Shown here piece after piece: positions 1 to 11,960 of a DNA stretch of 64,000 bases (the first letter of the stretch is position 1; the number at the start of each line of letters is the position of its first letter). The DNA comes from Stercorarius parasiticus (taxonomy: Eukaryota > Chordata > Aves > Charadriiformes > Stercorariidae). The notes under the pieces were generated by a model, which saw only the letters and a list, made by a program, of their open reading frames with translations, ran no database searches and was not told the DNA's origin. The stretch is taken from positions 310,001 to 374,000 of the forward strand of contig VWZL01002208.1 in the NCBI GenBank assembly GCA_013396915.1, written 5' to 3'. Both the position numbers and the translations under genes were made by a program.

Positions 1-454
1 ACACTGTGTCGGGGGACAAGACTGATGATACTCTCCTTAGGGGTGTTGCTGCATCACCAGCAGGTTTGTCTCTGGCCTGGCCTGCCTTCCTCACAACCTT
101 TGCATTGTAGCTTGGAGCTGATCAATAGAACCAGCAGATTTCACAGCATTTATTGTCCTTCTCAGGTCTCTGCTCCTGGAATCAGGGGATTAGAAAAGTA
201 CTTGAGTTTTATTTTGTAGCCTTCCTGGTTGTCAAGAAAAGCAGAAGCGTTACACAAGCATGTGCAAAACGTTGAGGAAGTTGGAAGCACGGAAGTACTC
301 CAGTGCTGTGATTTTTAGTACAGTTTCTTGGTAGCTCAGTAGTATGAGGCATCAGCCTGACGACTGGCTGGAACCCTTCTCGCCCAGCCAGCCAGCAGCC
401 TTGGGGTCCTCTCTGCATGGGTCAGGCAAGGCAAGCATTACAGAATATTTGCTT
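1..454. other. Unique sequence, no gene seen
   Basis: No domain-bearing open frame and no recognisable repeat is seen here. A tRNA A-box-like string (TAGCTCAGTAGT) lies near 333-344, but no acceptor stem or B box follows at the right spacing, so no RNA gene is called. Confidence 0.5.
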
Positions 455-665
455 TCATAAAATCATAGAATAGTTTGGAAGAGACATCTGGAGGTATCTA
501 ATCAACCTCCGGCTCAAAGCACAGCTAATTTCAAAGCTAGATCAGGTTGCTGAGGGGCTTGTCCTCTCAAGGATGGATGTCATCTCCAAGGATGGAGATA
601 TCCTCTCCTCCCCCACAGCTCAAACTTCTTGGCCTGTCTGGCCAAGGCTGCTCAAGCCCTTTGTC
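455..665 (-). repeat. CR1 LINE 3' fragment, old
   Basis: The stretch opens with AAATCATAGAATAGTTTGG, which is the complement of the octamer-repeat tail and the adjoining conserved 3' UTR of CR1. Positions near 538-550 read CTAGATCAGGTTGCTGAGG, matching the CR1 segment that usually reads ACTAGATCAGGTTGCTCAGA. Further on the match decays (a diverged 'AAGGATGGATGTCATC' block) and fades out near 660. The tail is at the low-coordinate end, so the element points to the minus strand. It is 5'-truncated, as most CR1 copies are, and its divergence marks it as older than the copies at 18-47 kb. No coding capacity survives. Confidence 0.8.
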
Positions 666-1165
666 ACTTGGCTTGGGTCAGGACCATGAGTGGCCCGTGT
701 CCCTTTGGCATGGTCGGGGCATGTCTTATCTGTCACTAGGCATGGCGATGGTGGGGCAGGAGTGATGGTGCACATAGCGCCTGGGTCCATGCTTGATGGG
801 AGCAAGCGGCTGTCCCTGTCAGTTCAGGAGCAGGCGTTGAGGGAGATACCAAGGAGGACCTGAGAGTCACGGTCAGGGTCTCTGGCAGGGACACTCGGGA
901 AGGCAGCAGACACTTCTGGGCATTTCTGTCTTGAGCCCATGTGTTTGCTTTTCTGACTGCATTTGGGCATGAAGCCCTTGGACTTTCTGTATTTTCTGTA
1001 TACTGGTTACAGCTCTCCCAGCGTGGTGTCCCACACCAATGATGTTAGTTAAAGCAGAGTTTCCCAGCAATTCTTTAGTTCTCAAATGCACCCTGTACTG
1101 TAAGCCTTTCCTGGACACCGTGCAGTGTCAGACACGTCTCTGGGGACATGGTTTAGCATGGCCAA
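666..1165. other. Unique sequence, no gene seen
   Basis: No gene or repeat recognised. Short open frames here have no recognisable protein features. Confidence 0.4.
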
Positions 1166-1435
1166 ATCCCAGAATCCTGGAGGTGCTGGTGGCAAGGGCC
1201 CTCTGGAGGGTCCAGACTCCCACCCTGAGCAGGGCTATTGCTAACATCAGATCAAGTCTGCTGTGGCTTTCTCTAGCCAAGCTTTGGAAACCTCCAATGA
1301 TGGAGACTTGCTGGCCTTTCCCAGCACTGGAGCTGATTAAAAAGCTTTTCCTAATGTCTGAACTGAACCTCCCAAACTGCAGTTCTTGGCCGTGGCTCCT
1401 TGCTGTGTCATCTGACCTCACAAAGGTGTAATTGG
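1166..1435 (-). repeat. CR1 LINE fragment, old and CpG-depleted
   Basis: This block has the order of segments expected for a minus-strand CR1 copy. GGCAAGGGCCCTCTGGAGGG near 1192-1211 corresponds to the 'GGAAGGGCCCTCTGGAGATC' segment of some subfamilies. It is followed by a diverged 'AAACCTCCAATGATGGAGAC' block near 1289-1308 (usually CACCTCCAGGGATGGGGAC), and then by AAGCTTTTCCTAATGTCTGA near 1341-1360 (usually AAGAATTTCTTCCTAATATCTAA). The octamer tail is reduced to CCCAGAATCC. Divergence is high and CpG sites are few, so the insertion is old. The boundaries are approximate. Confidence 0.7.
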
Positions 1436-4400
1436 CTCCATCATCCTTAAAACTGCCTTTGGGTTGGCTGCAATTAGATTGCCCCTTCACCTTCTCTTTG
1501 CCAGACCCAGCCATCGTAACTCCCTTTACCTGACCTTGTAGGACATATGCTGTAGGCTTCTGACCATCTAGCTCACCGTCCACCAGACCTTTTTGGTTTC
1601 CCTATGTTAATTTTGGACTCAGGGGCCACAGCTGGACGCAGTGTCTGAGGTGCAGCCTCCCCATTCCTGAGCGGAGAGGGGCAGTAACTTACCCCCTCTG
1701 CTGTTCACGCTCCTCTTAGCACAGCCCAGGGTGTAGCTGCCGTACTCATAGTAAGAGCAGCCATGTGCTTGCATTCACCTTTGTGTCCACCATAGCTCCC
1801 TGGCTGGCAGCAGACTGCTGCTCACCGTTTGCAGGCTGGTATTGACGCATGGGGTGATTCTGCCCCAGGTGCAGAACTTCATGCACCTCTTGTACCAAGT
1901 GAGTACTTCTTAATGCTGTTCCCCTTTCATTCTTTCAAAAAGCTTGGACATTTAGGCAAACAGATACCTACCTACATAGGAATGTGTTTCTTTACTGTAC
2001 TTAAGTGTTATTTAGCAGTGGGTCAGAAACATTTGAAGAAGTCCAGGGTTTCCGTGCTGCACTTGGCTTCTCCAAATCACTCTGCTGAATGGTTGTTCCC
2101 TGTGCTGCCGCCCCAGTTCCATCCCAGGCAGTGAAGGAAAGCGGGTCCTTGACATGGGCTGCCTTCTTCCTTCCACCATCAACATCCATAGGTGACCAAA
2201 GTCCTTTTGCCAAATGATACTTATTTTGCTGTTTACTGCCTGGAGTTGACTCGGAAAAACTCTCTTGTCCTGCATTTCTGTACTTTATCCAAGGAGGTCT
2301 CCATGAAGGTCTGGAGAGTCTTTATTGTCAGCTATGCTTTGATCCCCATCCACAGCTGCAATTCCACATGGAGATGAAAAAAAGGCCCAGAGAAAGCAAA
2401 TGCAGTACACCAGTAGACTGAGGTTCACTGCCTGGATGGGAGTTTCCAGCCCGTCACAGCTTTGCTCCATCTCGTGGGAGTTCGACACATTCCCTCAGGT
2501 GGCTCTTTGAGTCTTGTTGCCTTTTTAACAGTTGTGCTTTCTTTTATCTCTCTGTGTTGCACCTTCTGCTGGAAACAAAGGAATGTTTGCATTCAAATTT
2601 GATGCTTTCTTTTCTTCCCTGAGTGCACGGGACAATTATAGTGCCTTGCATGGACTTGTACTAGTTCATCAGTTATTAGTGATAATTATAATTTACATGA
2701 TGGTTTGAGAAGAAGGGACACTTCTACAGTAGAAGCGATGCTTTAAGATAACAGCTCAGAATTGCTTGCTGATGTGTCAGATCATCTCCTGCGTGCTCCT
2801 CACTGGGGAAACGGGTTAACTTTTTTTTTTGTTGTTGTTAAGAACAAACCTTTTGCAAGAACCATCTGGCTGCTAAATTCTTCTCCTGAAGCTGTGCATT
2901 TTGCTGGGAGTTCATTTGCGTCTTTAGCTACTAAAGAGAAAGTAAAAGTGACTGATTAGTCTAAGACTGGGACCATTCACATCAAAGTGACAGATTTTGT
3001 GAGCTGGATTTGGGAAAGAGTTTAAAACTGGTGTGTTTTCATTAAATTTTGAAGACTGTGGGCAGAACTATGCTCTCGGCACTCCAGCACAGCTCTTGAC
3101 TCTGCACCCTGCATCGTTATGTCAGAGTGAATTGTGTGGCTGTTAAAATTTGTGTGTGCTTGTTTGATGACTTTAAATATTGATTTTAATTGTGCGTCTT
3201 TCTTAAGGCTGTGAGTGATGATCAGAGCCACGTACAATACCCCGTGTGCAGAACACAGCAACGTGCACGGGAAAGCGATGTGAACTCAGTCTGACTCCCA
3301 AGCAGAAGAGAGGAGGGAGAGGAAAGGAAAAAATCCTTGGGGGCCCCAAATTTAGCTTTCCCTGCTTCCAGGCAGCACGGGGGGGTTTGTCAGAGACGTG
3401 CCATCAGCTGCTGGCCAAGTCGGGATTTCAGAAGCCTTTTGCAAGTGCTGGTGCCAGGCTGTGAAGGCTACATACCCTCCTGTGACAACAGGCATCTTTT
3501 GAAATCCCAAGAGCAAATTCTGAGTTTCTTAACATTGCATTTGTCTCTGCAGAGAAAAATGCTCACCTGAAAGCCACCGGGACCTTTAGGACTTGCACAT
3601 CTCCATGGCCTCAGCATGTTTTGAGGGGCGGTGGGCATCTGCAGCTGGGGAGCAAACCCTCTCCCTGGGCGCAGGTCCCTTCCCAAGTGCCGGCGTCCAG
3701 CGTGGATCTGGATGTGATTAATGCTTTCCATGCTCGTGCAAACACGGTTAGCGTTGGCTTTACACTAGAGGGCTGTCTGTCCCTTTCCCTTCAGAGAAAA
3801 GGCAGGAGTCTGTGCACCGCAAACACTCTTGTCGTTCATAGCATCCGCACAATTTGACAGCGGCCAGGTTTGTCAGGTGGGTAACGCGATGCAGGCTCCT
3901 AGGTACTGCTCACCGCCTCTCTCCGTGCTGCACAAGAGCATCCCTGTTCTGGTCTGGAGGGTCTGTTTGTCTCAGGTGATGTGAAGCCTCTCAGGTTTTA
4001 CCGCCAGCTCTGTCCTCCTGCGCAGGTCATCAGGCTTTTTGCAAGAACCAGCAGGCTTCAAGCTGGCAGTAGTCTTCCCTCCTCTTCCATCAGGCCACTT
4101 TTGCTGCCAGGAGCGATAGCATGGAGTGTTAGCACAGGGGCTTACTCTGGGAGTGTGGCATCTCCTGCTGCTGCCCTGGGCTTGCGAGGAGCTGCAGCCC
4201 TGAACATCTGCACATCCACCTCTGCGCCCAGGCAGGAGGTGCTTTGGAAATGGCAGGAGGAAGGTCTTCAGTGTCCTGGGGCTGAAAGAGGTTCGGCAGC
4301 TTTCATTCCATAAGCCCAGGTGGGATGGCTTCCTCTGGCTCTTCTGCTGACAGCAGGGCTGGGACCTCAGTGGGGACCTTGGCCACCACGAAGGCCAATT

Positions 4401-4500
4401 GCTTCAGGGCCACGCAGGCACTCATATCACAGGTTTAATTCACTCGCCTTCATCTACACTGGCTTTAACTCAGGTGGAGATGAAACTAGCTGAGGTCTGG
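1436..4500. other. Unique sequence, no gene seen
   Basis: No coding exon or repeat family is recognised. The part from about 2530 to 3210 is more AT-rich and includes a T run at 2821-2830 followed by three GTT units. It returns to GC-rich, CTG-rich sequence after about 3250. Short open frames occur on both strands without recognisable domains. Confidence 0.45.
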
Positions 4501-7500
4501 CCCTGCTTAACAAACCTGGTTTGAATTCAGACCTTTCCTTAAAGCGGTGTGGCTGCCTGGAGAGATGCAACCGCAAACACAAGCCCCTCCATGACTTCCA
4601 AATGCATTGTGCCAGCTGCATTTGGGGCGTTTGTTTCGGTTCCTGGATGCCTGTGCAGTCAATGTTTGGCTTGGTTTGGGCAGAAGCGGTGTTAATTGAG
4701 AGCAGCCAAGTCCCTCAACCTTTGCTAACAAGGGTCTGCTTCCTTGAGGCAGGTGGGCGGTGGGGGGATGCAGTGAGGGTGGCACTGGTGGGAGGGAGAG
4801 CAGTGCTGGGCACGCTGTGGGGCTGCATCCTGCACACACTGAAATGCAGACGTTGGTTCTTTGCCAGCAGCTGATTTATCAAGTCCAGGGACTTCTCTCC
4901 CTCCCTCTTTTCTTAATTTGCAGCTAATACATCCTGAAGGGAGGGGGGAATTAATAATGGTAATTACAGCAGCTCACAGTCCTGCGCAGTAGCATTAACC
5001 ACATGCACAGTGATGGATGGAGGGAGACTGCTCTGCCACGAGGAAGCTGGACGTGGAGGTGGGCTCTTGGACCTGCTCTCCATCCACCACCACCCATGGG
5101 CTGGGAGAGCAGCTGCTGCCAGATGTGAGGCAGGAGGGGGACCGGCAGCGGGAGCAGGCTGAGATCTGCTGTCACCTGAACTCAGGGCAGGGATGTCCCT
5201 GGGCTGAGCCCCTTTGCTGCTCAGGTGTCCCCTGCTGCAGGCAGGCATTGCCTTGCAGGAGGGCATTGCCTGACTCCTGATGCTACCCATCTGCCTTGCC
5301 TTTTTGCTCTGGTCCTGCTCCTCTCTAACTCTGTCTCTGGGGTGTCCACGGAGCATGTAAAGGTCTGCAGAGCAGCCCAGCTCTTTCCAGAGACCATGGG
5401 ATTTCGGTGTGAGAAGGCAGCGTGCTGGCACTGCTGTCCGTGCCTGTGGTGTGGGACATTCCCATGGGCGGTTGAGAAGTCCCTGGGGAGCTGCCCAGGC
5501 TGGTGGGCTGCATGGCTGCAGCCCAGCCCCTGCTCCCCCACATCTGCACTCCCTGTCAGAGACTGGCAGCTGCCGAATCCCTCGCTTGGCTGGTTCAATT
5601 TCAATCCACAAAATGAATTTTGGGCCCTCTGGGTGAGAGAGCGTTAGCAGAGAGCAAAGGGATTCTGCCAGCCGAGCCTGTCAGGGCATTGTGGGGGTGT
5701 CAGCTCTTGCAGGCTTTGGCGTGTCATCTTTAACCCTCCGTATCTGACGTCGTGCGGTGAAGTGAGACTTCAGCGGAGCCTGGCCGAGGCCCTGTGCTGT
5801 GCTCCTGCAACTGGAAGAGGTAACACCTTTGGGTTGGATGTTACCCACAAGAGAGATGAGCCGCCTCTCCCAGTCTGTTTAGGAAGAGCCATTTCCAACA
5901 TGACATGCTGTTTGCTGCTGGGGCACTGGCTCTGCTCCGAGGGAAATGCTTCCCCAGCAAGCACTATTCTGGCTTTCCCAAGGCTGCATCCTCCCCTGTG
6001 TGCAGCGGAGGGTGGTCCCGGGCCCTGGGAAGGGGCTCTGTGTGGGGCTGGGGATGCTGGGGAGCAATGTGTCTGCCCAGGCGCCACGTTCCAGCCCGAG
6101 GAATGGTGGTGTGCCTGAATAACGGGCCCTTTTTCTCCCAGGCTGGAAGGCAGCACAAGGGAGCAGCACAGCCAAAGAGAGACATTTATACGAGTGGCAC
6201 AATAAATGAATCTGAGCTGCCACCTGGGAGCCAGCCCAGAAGAGAATGACTTCCCTTGGCCATGGCTTTCCAGTGGGAAATGCTCTTCTTTCGCTGTATT
6301 TATTTTTGGCTTTGCTGGTGTTTTGCTAGCTTACAATTAATCCTAAGCGTCTGGGTGGCCAGCTGGGCTGCGGGGACAAAGTCTTCTTCAAAGCAGTTTG
6401 CTTGGTCATTTCCTGAGGACCCTGGATTTAGTAGGAGCTTGGGAGAGCTTGACCTGGGTCCCCCTGGGGCGTGCACACACGCCGCTTTTGATGGAGAAGA
6501 GGTATCTGTGGGTGCAGCCTGCACGGAGAAGCGGGTGGAGAAGCCCCTTGGCACTCTCCCATCCGATGGACGGGGAATTGGCTCTCCCTTGGGAGTGGTG
6601 GCAGCCGGTATGTTGCTGCTGGGAGCCGACACGTGGGGAAGGGACCAATGGCGTGTCGCTGCGCGCGTGAGTTGGTGGCAGGTTGGCACAGTGCGTGTTG
6701 CATGGGTGTTAGAGCTGGGCTTGCCTCTCACCCAGGTGCGCCGGGCATGTTTTTATTGTCATGAGGATCCCCCAGAACAGACTTTGCCTGCTCCAGCCTT
6801 GCCACCTGCATAGTGTTACGTGAAATGTCTGGGGACCGTGCAGTGATGGATGGGCTGCAGGACTGGCAGGCGCTGAGCTCCCCGGGACTCCCTGCACTGC
6901 ACGGTCTCTGCCTTCGGTGCTGGAGGGGGATCCCAGCCCTCTGACGTACTCTGTGCCTGCCTTTTGAGCTCGTTTATTGGCAAACACCCAGTGGGTGCCA
7001 GCCAAGGCAGAGCTGTGTGCTGTGGACTCCTTTCCCTTCCCTCTTTCCTCCTCCCGCTGCAGCTGAGGTGGACTCTCTGGAAGCATTTGAGCTGTGTGGG
7101 TTTTGGCTGGGTTTCTGATCTGTTCTAGCTTGCTCCTCTCTTCCTAAAATGAAGGTTTGCTGCTGCTCATCTGAGCATGACGCCCTTGCCATGGATATTT
7201 GTGCCCTGTTTCCTGCTCATGAAGCCACCCAGCAAAGGCGTGGGCTCAGTGGGGGGAAACCGCCGATGTCAAGGCTCCTAAAAAACCCGGTGATGAGTGT
7301 GGGGTTTGCTCCGCTCCCTGTGAGCCGGTGGGAGACGGGCGTAGCTGAGCTCAGGCATCTGCTGCTGCCTGCTGCAATGCAGATGGTGGACAGGCCAGCA
7401 AGCAGAGCACGGGGCCACCTGCCCGGGCCACGAGGTCTATCTCTGCCGGTGGCCTGCTGTCAGCCAAATGATTTAGTGGGCGACAAACAGAGGTCATGGG

Positions 7501-8000
7501 CCAGCAGCTCCCACCACCCCTGTGCGTGACTGAGGCACGTAGCCCCTTCCTGATAAATCCTCATCAGCATATTGTTGTCCTTCTGTCCAGAGAGGAGGGT
7601 GACAGTTGTCATGTCTGCCTGTCCCCGCCTGTCCCCACACCCCCTGCGTTCATTAGAGACAGTGGACACTGACCATCCCAGGGGAGGAGATGGGGCAAAC
7701 TGATGGCTGGCAGCGCTGCAGGGACCGGGTCCTGTTGCTCTGAGCCTGGGGAAGGCAGCGCCGGACTCCTAAAAAAGACATGCGAGCTCTGCCGGCATGC
7801 AGGGCTGCAGCAGGGCAGGCGTTTACTGGCTCTCTCTGAAATGGAGAGATCCTGTGAATTAAAAGAATGAGCCTGACACCTGGCACCAGGAGACGTGGGA
7901 AGTGATAATGGGAGACAGGGCTATAATGGCACAGGAATGTCTCAGTATGATGGGAGCTAAATGACGCAGTAAGGAAAATTGCACCTCGTTGTGAGTGTCA
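4501..8000. other. GC-rich unique sequence, no gene seen
   Basis: This is G+C-rich, CTG/CAG-rich avian-type DNA. Several frames of 110-215 codons are open on both strands at the same places (for example 4964-5611 minus against 5225-5647 plus). They reflect a low density of TAA and TAG in GC-rich DNA rather than selection. None shows a signal peptide plus domain, a cysteine or histidine spacing, or a family motif that I know. An imperfect direct repeat built on GGCATTGCCT lies at 5244-5271. Confidence 0.45.
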
Positions 8001-11000
8001 AAATTGACAGAGAGGAAAAGGAGATGAAGAGTGTTTGCAAGTGCACCCCAACAGCTCCTGTGAAAGACCCTTGATCCACCTTTGGCTCAGGCTGGAGCTC
8101 GCATCATCCCCAGCTCCCCCTCCTGCTTCCCCCAAACCTCCCATGCTCAGGAAGGACAAAGTGATGGCCATCATGGTTCGGGCCAAGTGCACGCTTGTGC
8201 AGCCTTGCAGCGGCCCCCCAGGCATTTCTGGATGGTGAGGCTGTGTGCATTGTTGTAAGACCAAAATGCCCGTCGCAGAACGCAGACACGCCTGGATGCA
8301 TGATACTGTGCACGCGTGTGGGGTGTGTGAGCAGAGGCCATACGTGTGTTTGGTCATGCAAGCAGGGCATGGTGACTGCTGCATGAGGGGCTGGTTTTGT
8401 TTCTGCCATGGGACAGGGGTGAAAACGATCATGGGATGAGCATGTGGCTTGTGAAGGGGAAGGGGCTGCAGCTTGCTTGTCACCCAAAGAGACGGGAAGA
8501 TCAGAGATACAGAACAAAAATAATCACACAAAGGTCTATGCTGAATACAGGCTAATGACAGGCTCCGCAAAGCCTCTGGGCAGCGCCCAGCATTGCTGTG
8601 TGTTGCAGGGGCTGAGACCCGTGTGATCTGATGGTTTTGCAGCTGATGAGGCACAGGCTCAGTGCTGAGAAAAGCGCAAAAGCAGAGCGGTGGTCCCTGT
8701 CATCACCTGCATGCTGGGCTCCACTGGGAGCCTGGTGCACGTCTCCGTGTGGGGCTCTGGCAGCCGGAACGGGAGCATGTGGGAAGGGGGATAAAAACTG
8801 GATGAGGAGAGAAGGGAAGGTCTGTACATAAATCAGTGGTGCGTCCTCCCTTGGAGAATCATGGTTCCTTCCACCCGCTTCTCTCCAAAAAGACCTAATT
8901 TACTGAGGACACAAAGAGAGTTTGACATGAAGAGAGCTCAAAGGGGCTGGAGCTACTTGATGTCAAAGAGAGATGGAAAAGCTGGGCCAGTATAGAGGAG
9001 AAAGCACGGTGACAAATGACACAGAAGGATAGCTTGGCTGTTGCTGCTGATACAACAGCCAGATGGCAACACGCTGAAAAGCGTAGGAGGAGAGTGTTTT
9101 GCTAGCAGGAGAGTCCTCCGGAGCTGCCTCCTACAAGGTCCTGCTGAAAGTCCACGGAAGGTGCAGCAAGGGCCACGTATTTATATGTCCAGGAAAACAT
9201 ACAGCAATGCCAACCTGCAGGTCTCCTCCTTCTGGCAGGGATGGAGGAGAGCTGAGGCTTCAAGACAGCCCTGCTGCCTGCTGGAATGCAAAGGGGGCTC
9301 ATCACCCATGCTTGCCAGAGTAGCTCCTTCTGGAAAACCAGCAGCTGGTGCCTCCAGCCCCAGCACTGCCCCTCTTTGCACCCTGTTTTCTCCTCGCCCA
9401 GCAGCTGTGGGTGCAGGTGCCTCCTCGCGACCTGCTCCCTCTCAAGCATTGCCACCTTGGTTTCTTGCTAAGGAGGCGAGCCAGCGGGTTATTCTTCAAA
9501 GCGTAACACAAACATCTGGAGGAGCAGGAACAAGGCTGGGGAAACAAAAGGTGGTAGGTAAAGGTGAATACTGAATCCACGTTTAGCAGTGGTGGACGTG
9601 TACTGCCCAGCTTTCCCGAAGGACTGACGCTGAGCTGCATGGCACTGCGGAGGTGGGAGACTGGTGCCGCAGGCTGGTCCTGTGCCCACCCTCCAGGGCA
9701 GCCCCGCTGTTTCTCCCACCATGTCTGCTGCCGAAGAGTTTCTCCCTGTGTTTTAGTAGCTTGTGGCTGAGCCTGAGCCCTCTCCCACCGAGAGCCCCCC
9801 CTGGATGCTGCTTTGCTTCTGCGTAGCTGACGCCAACCCTTCCCTGCCGGGTGATTCACTCCCGGCTTGTTCATTTGAATTTGTAACAGCCCTTCTGCAC
9901 GCACTCTGAAGAGTACTTACTCTGCAGCATTTTGCTGAGCTGGTGGCCTTTGGAGCTTTTTGTGGAGGCTCTTTGTGGCCTCCCTGGGCACATTATTGGA
10001 GCGATACAGTCCCAGGCACACTGTTGAAAGCAGATGTCATGCTAGTTAATACAGAAGTGCCTCCATTGCTTCTTCCCAGGGTGCATCCAGGCCTGGCTGT
10101 TCCTCAGATGGGGTAATGGAGGTAATGCTGGCTTCCTCTTTGGTGCCCTCGGCTGCTCTACAGATGCATGGCCAAAGCTTCGTCTCGTCCACTGCTTGTG
10201 GTCCTTTGGTTTGCTCCCTCTCAGAACGAGAGGCCACTGTGGAGAAGTTGCATGGTGCCACCCAAACAGGTCCCTCAGCCCTGGTGGGCACAGGGTGCTT
10301 GTGCTCCCTGTGGAGCAGGTTGGCAGCAGTTCATCCCGAGCAACTGTCTGGCTCTTCAGAGCAGCACCGGGAAATATGCAAATTTAACCTTTGAATTTAC
10401 TGTGCTGTTCTTTTCCTGGGAAATGTCACTCAGGGCATCAAGCTGGGATTACCTGGTCTCGGGAGGGGAGTGGGCATCGGTGGCATATGCTCTGTCTCTG
10501 GGGGATGCATCTGGCCAGCCCACAGCATGGGGAGTGGGATCCTCCAGGGTGTCTTCAGGTGCTCCCTGCCAGCAGGATCTCCCGTGCTCTGGAAGCGCTG
10601 GGAGCTCCATGCCCTGCCTTGCTGTCAGCAGAAGCCACCCTGAACCAATGTGATGTGATGGGTGGAACACGTTTCGGTGACTTGAGCTGGCTCCTGAGTG
10701 ACGTCGGGAGGATTCTGTCTTGGTGGCGGGCTGTTGGGCGGGGGATCTGTCAGCAGTGACACATCTCACAGCAGTAGAGCAGCTGCCAGCAGTCAGAGCC
10801 ACGGAGGGCTGCTCTGCCTGCAGGGAGGGCAGCGCCTGCAGGGTTGGATCCAGACGATGCTGCTGCGGCAGGAGGGAGCTCCCCATTCGGTTGAATGTGT
10901 GGCAGATGAAGAGCTGAAGGGAATCCCAGCTGTCAAAGCTAGCAGTGACTGATCGGACCATCCTAGCTCCAAGGCCGGAGACTAAGATGAAGGGTTGAGT

Positions 11001-11809
11001 TTACAGGCTGCCCCTGGTAGGTACCGATGGAGCACAACGAAGGTGTGATTACACTGTGGGCAGGAGGGACTGCACAGATGGATTTCAGCACAGGTGAATA
11101 ACCAAAGACTGTATCAACATGCCTAGAGGGCTTTGCTCTGGTTGCTGGACCATCCACGCCAAAGCCTTTCTTGCCACATCAGCTCTGTTGCTTTTATGAG
11201 CTCCTGCCAGCGGGGATATGCCTGTATCTGCAGCATTTCCACCATACCTTTGTGGGCTGTGCCAGCTTCAAGTGTGGCTTTGGGGAGGCAGAAGACACCT
11301 GAAGAGCATTGTGAATCGCTCTGGTTGTGTGGCCCTGGTGCAGAATGTTCCCTGCAGCTTTTTGCAGAGTTATTACAGTTGCCAGTACAGATCTGTCTTT
11401 GTTTAGGACAAATGCTTCCCGATCAGCAGAGCAGGAGCTCTCAAAGAACAAGCCAAGGTGTGCAGCTGGGCTCTCCTCCAGGACCCTCCGGTAACAGCCA
11501 GTGTGGGCAGCTCCAGGCAAGCGAGACCCCGAAATAACAGAGCAGAGCACAGCCTGCCTTCACAGGCATCCCTAAAAATAGCAAAGCAGGATGTCCATGT
11601 GATGGGTTTCTATAGGAAAATAGATTCATTTCCCAGCTCCCAGAGGGGTTTTTGGAAACAGCAGAGAGTAAATAAGGGTTTTGAAAGTGATGACAAATAC
11701 CTTGGAGGTGCCCTTCCAAGCAGCCTTAACTGTTTGAAATTACACTCGCATCTCCAGTGGCTCTGAGAAGGGGAGCGTGAGGCCCTGAAGATCTCCAGAT
11801 CTAGTGTGC
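8001..11809. other. Unique sequence, no gene seen
   Basis: No exon or repeat family is recognised. Frames of 160-218 codons (7998-8654 minus, 9302-9904 minus, 10449-10961 minus) lack any family motif and overlap open frames on the other strand. A perfect octamer motif (ATGCAAAT) lies at 10376-10383 in a locally AT-rich spot. Confidence 0.4.
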
Positions 11810-11960
11810 TCTTATTTGCTTGGGTGCTAATTAAGACAATGTTGAAGCTCTGCTATGTATTTTGCAGCTCTCTGTAAATTCAGATAAGAGCCATTACAAA
11901 TCCATCACAAGGTGTATTAAAATCTTAATTAATAAACAATAAACACAGCAGCCTGCAGGA
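11810..11960. other. AT-rich patch, candidate conserved non-coding element
   Basis: The sequence changes abruptly from GC-rich to AT-rich. It contains clustered homeodomain-core motifs (CTAATTAAG near 11828 and CTTAATTAATAAAC near 11924-11937) and ATTACAAATCC near 11892. No open frame or repeat family is recognised. Such patches in bird DNA are often ultraconserved enhancers, but that is inference. Alignment to other genomes would decide. Confidence 0.25.

Noticed and set aside
325..390. tRNA-like string with an A-box (TAGCTCAGTAGT)
   Set aside because: There is no convincing B box (GGTTCGANTCC), and the expected acceptor and anticodon stems cannot be formed.
4964..5611. 215-codon minus-strand frame
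   Set aside because: Proline-, serine- and alanine-rich low-information sequence without domains, overlapping open frames on the other strand.
6256..6813. 185-codon plus-strand frame with a hydrophobic N-terminus
   Set aside because: The hydrophobic start could pass for a signal peptide, but the rest shows no domain, and a 143-codon frame lies opposite. No splice or transcript evidence can be seen.
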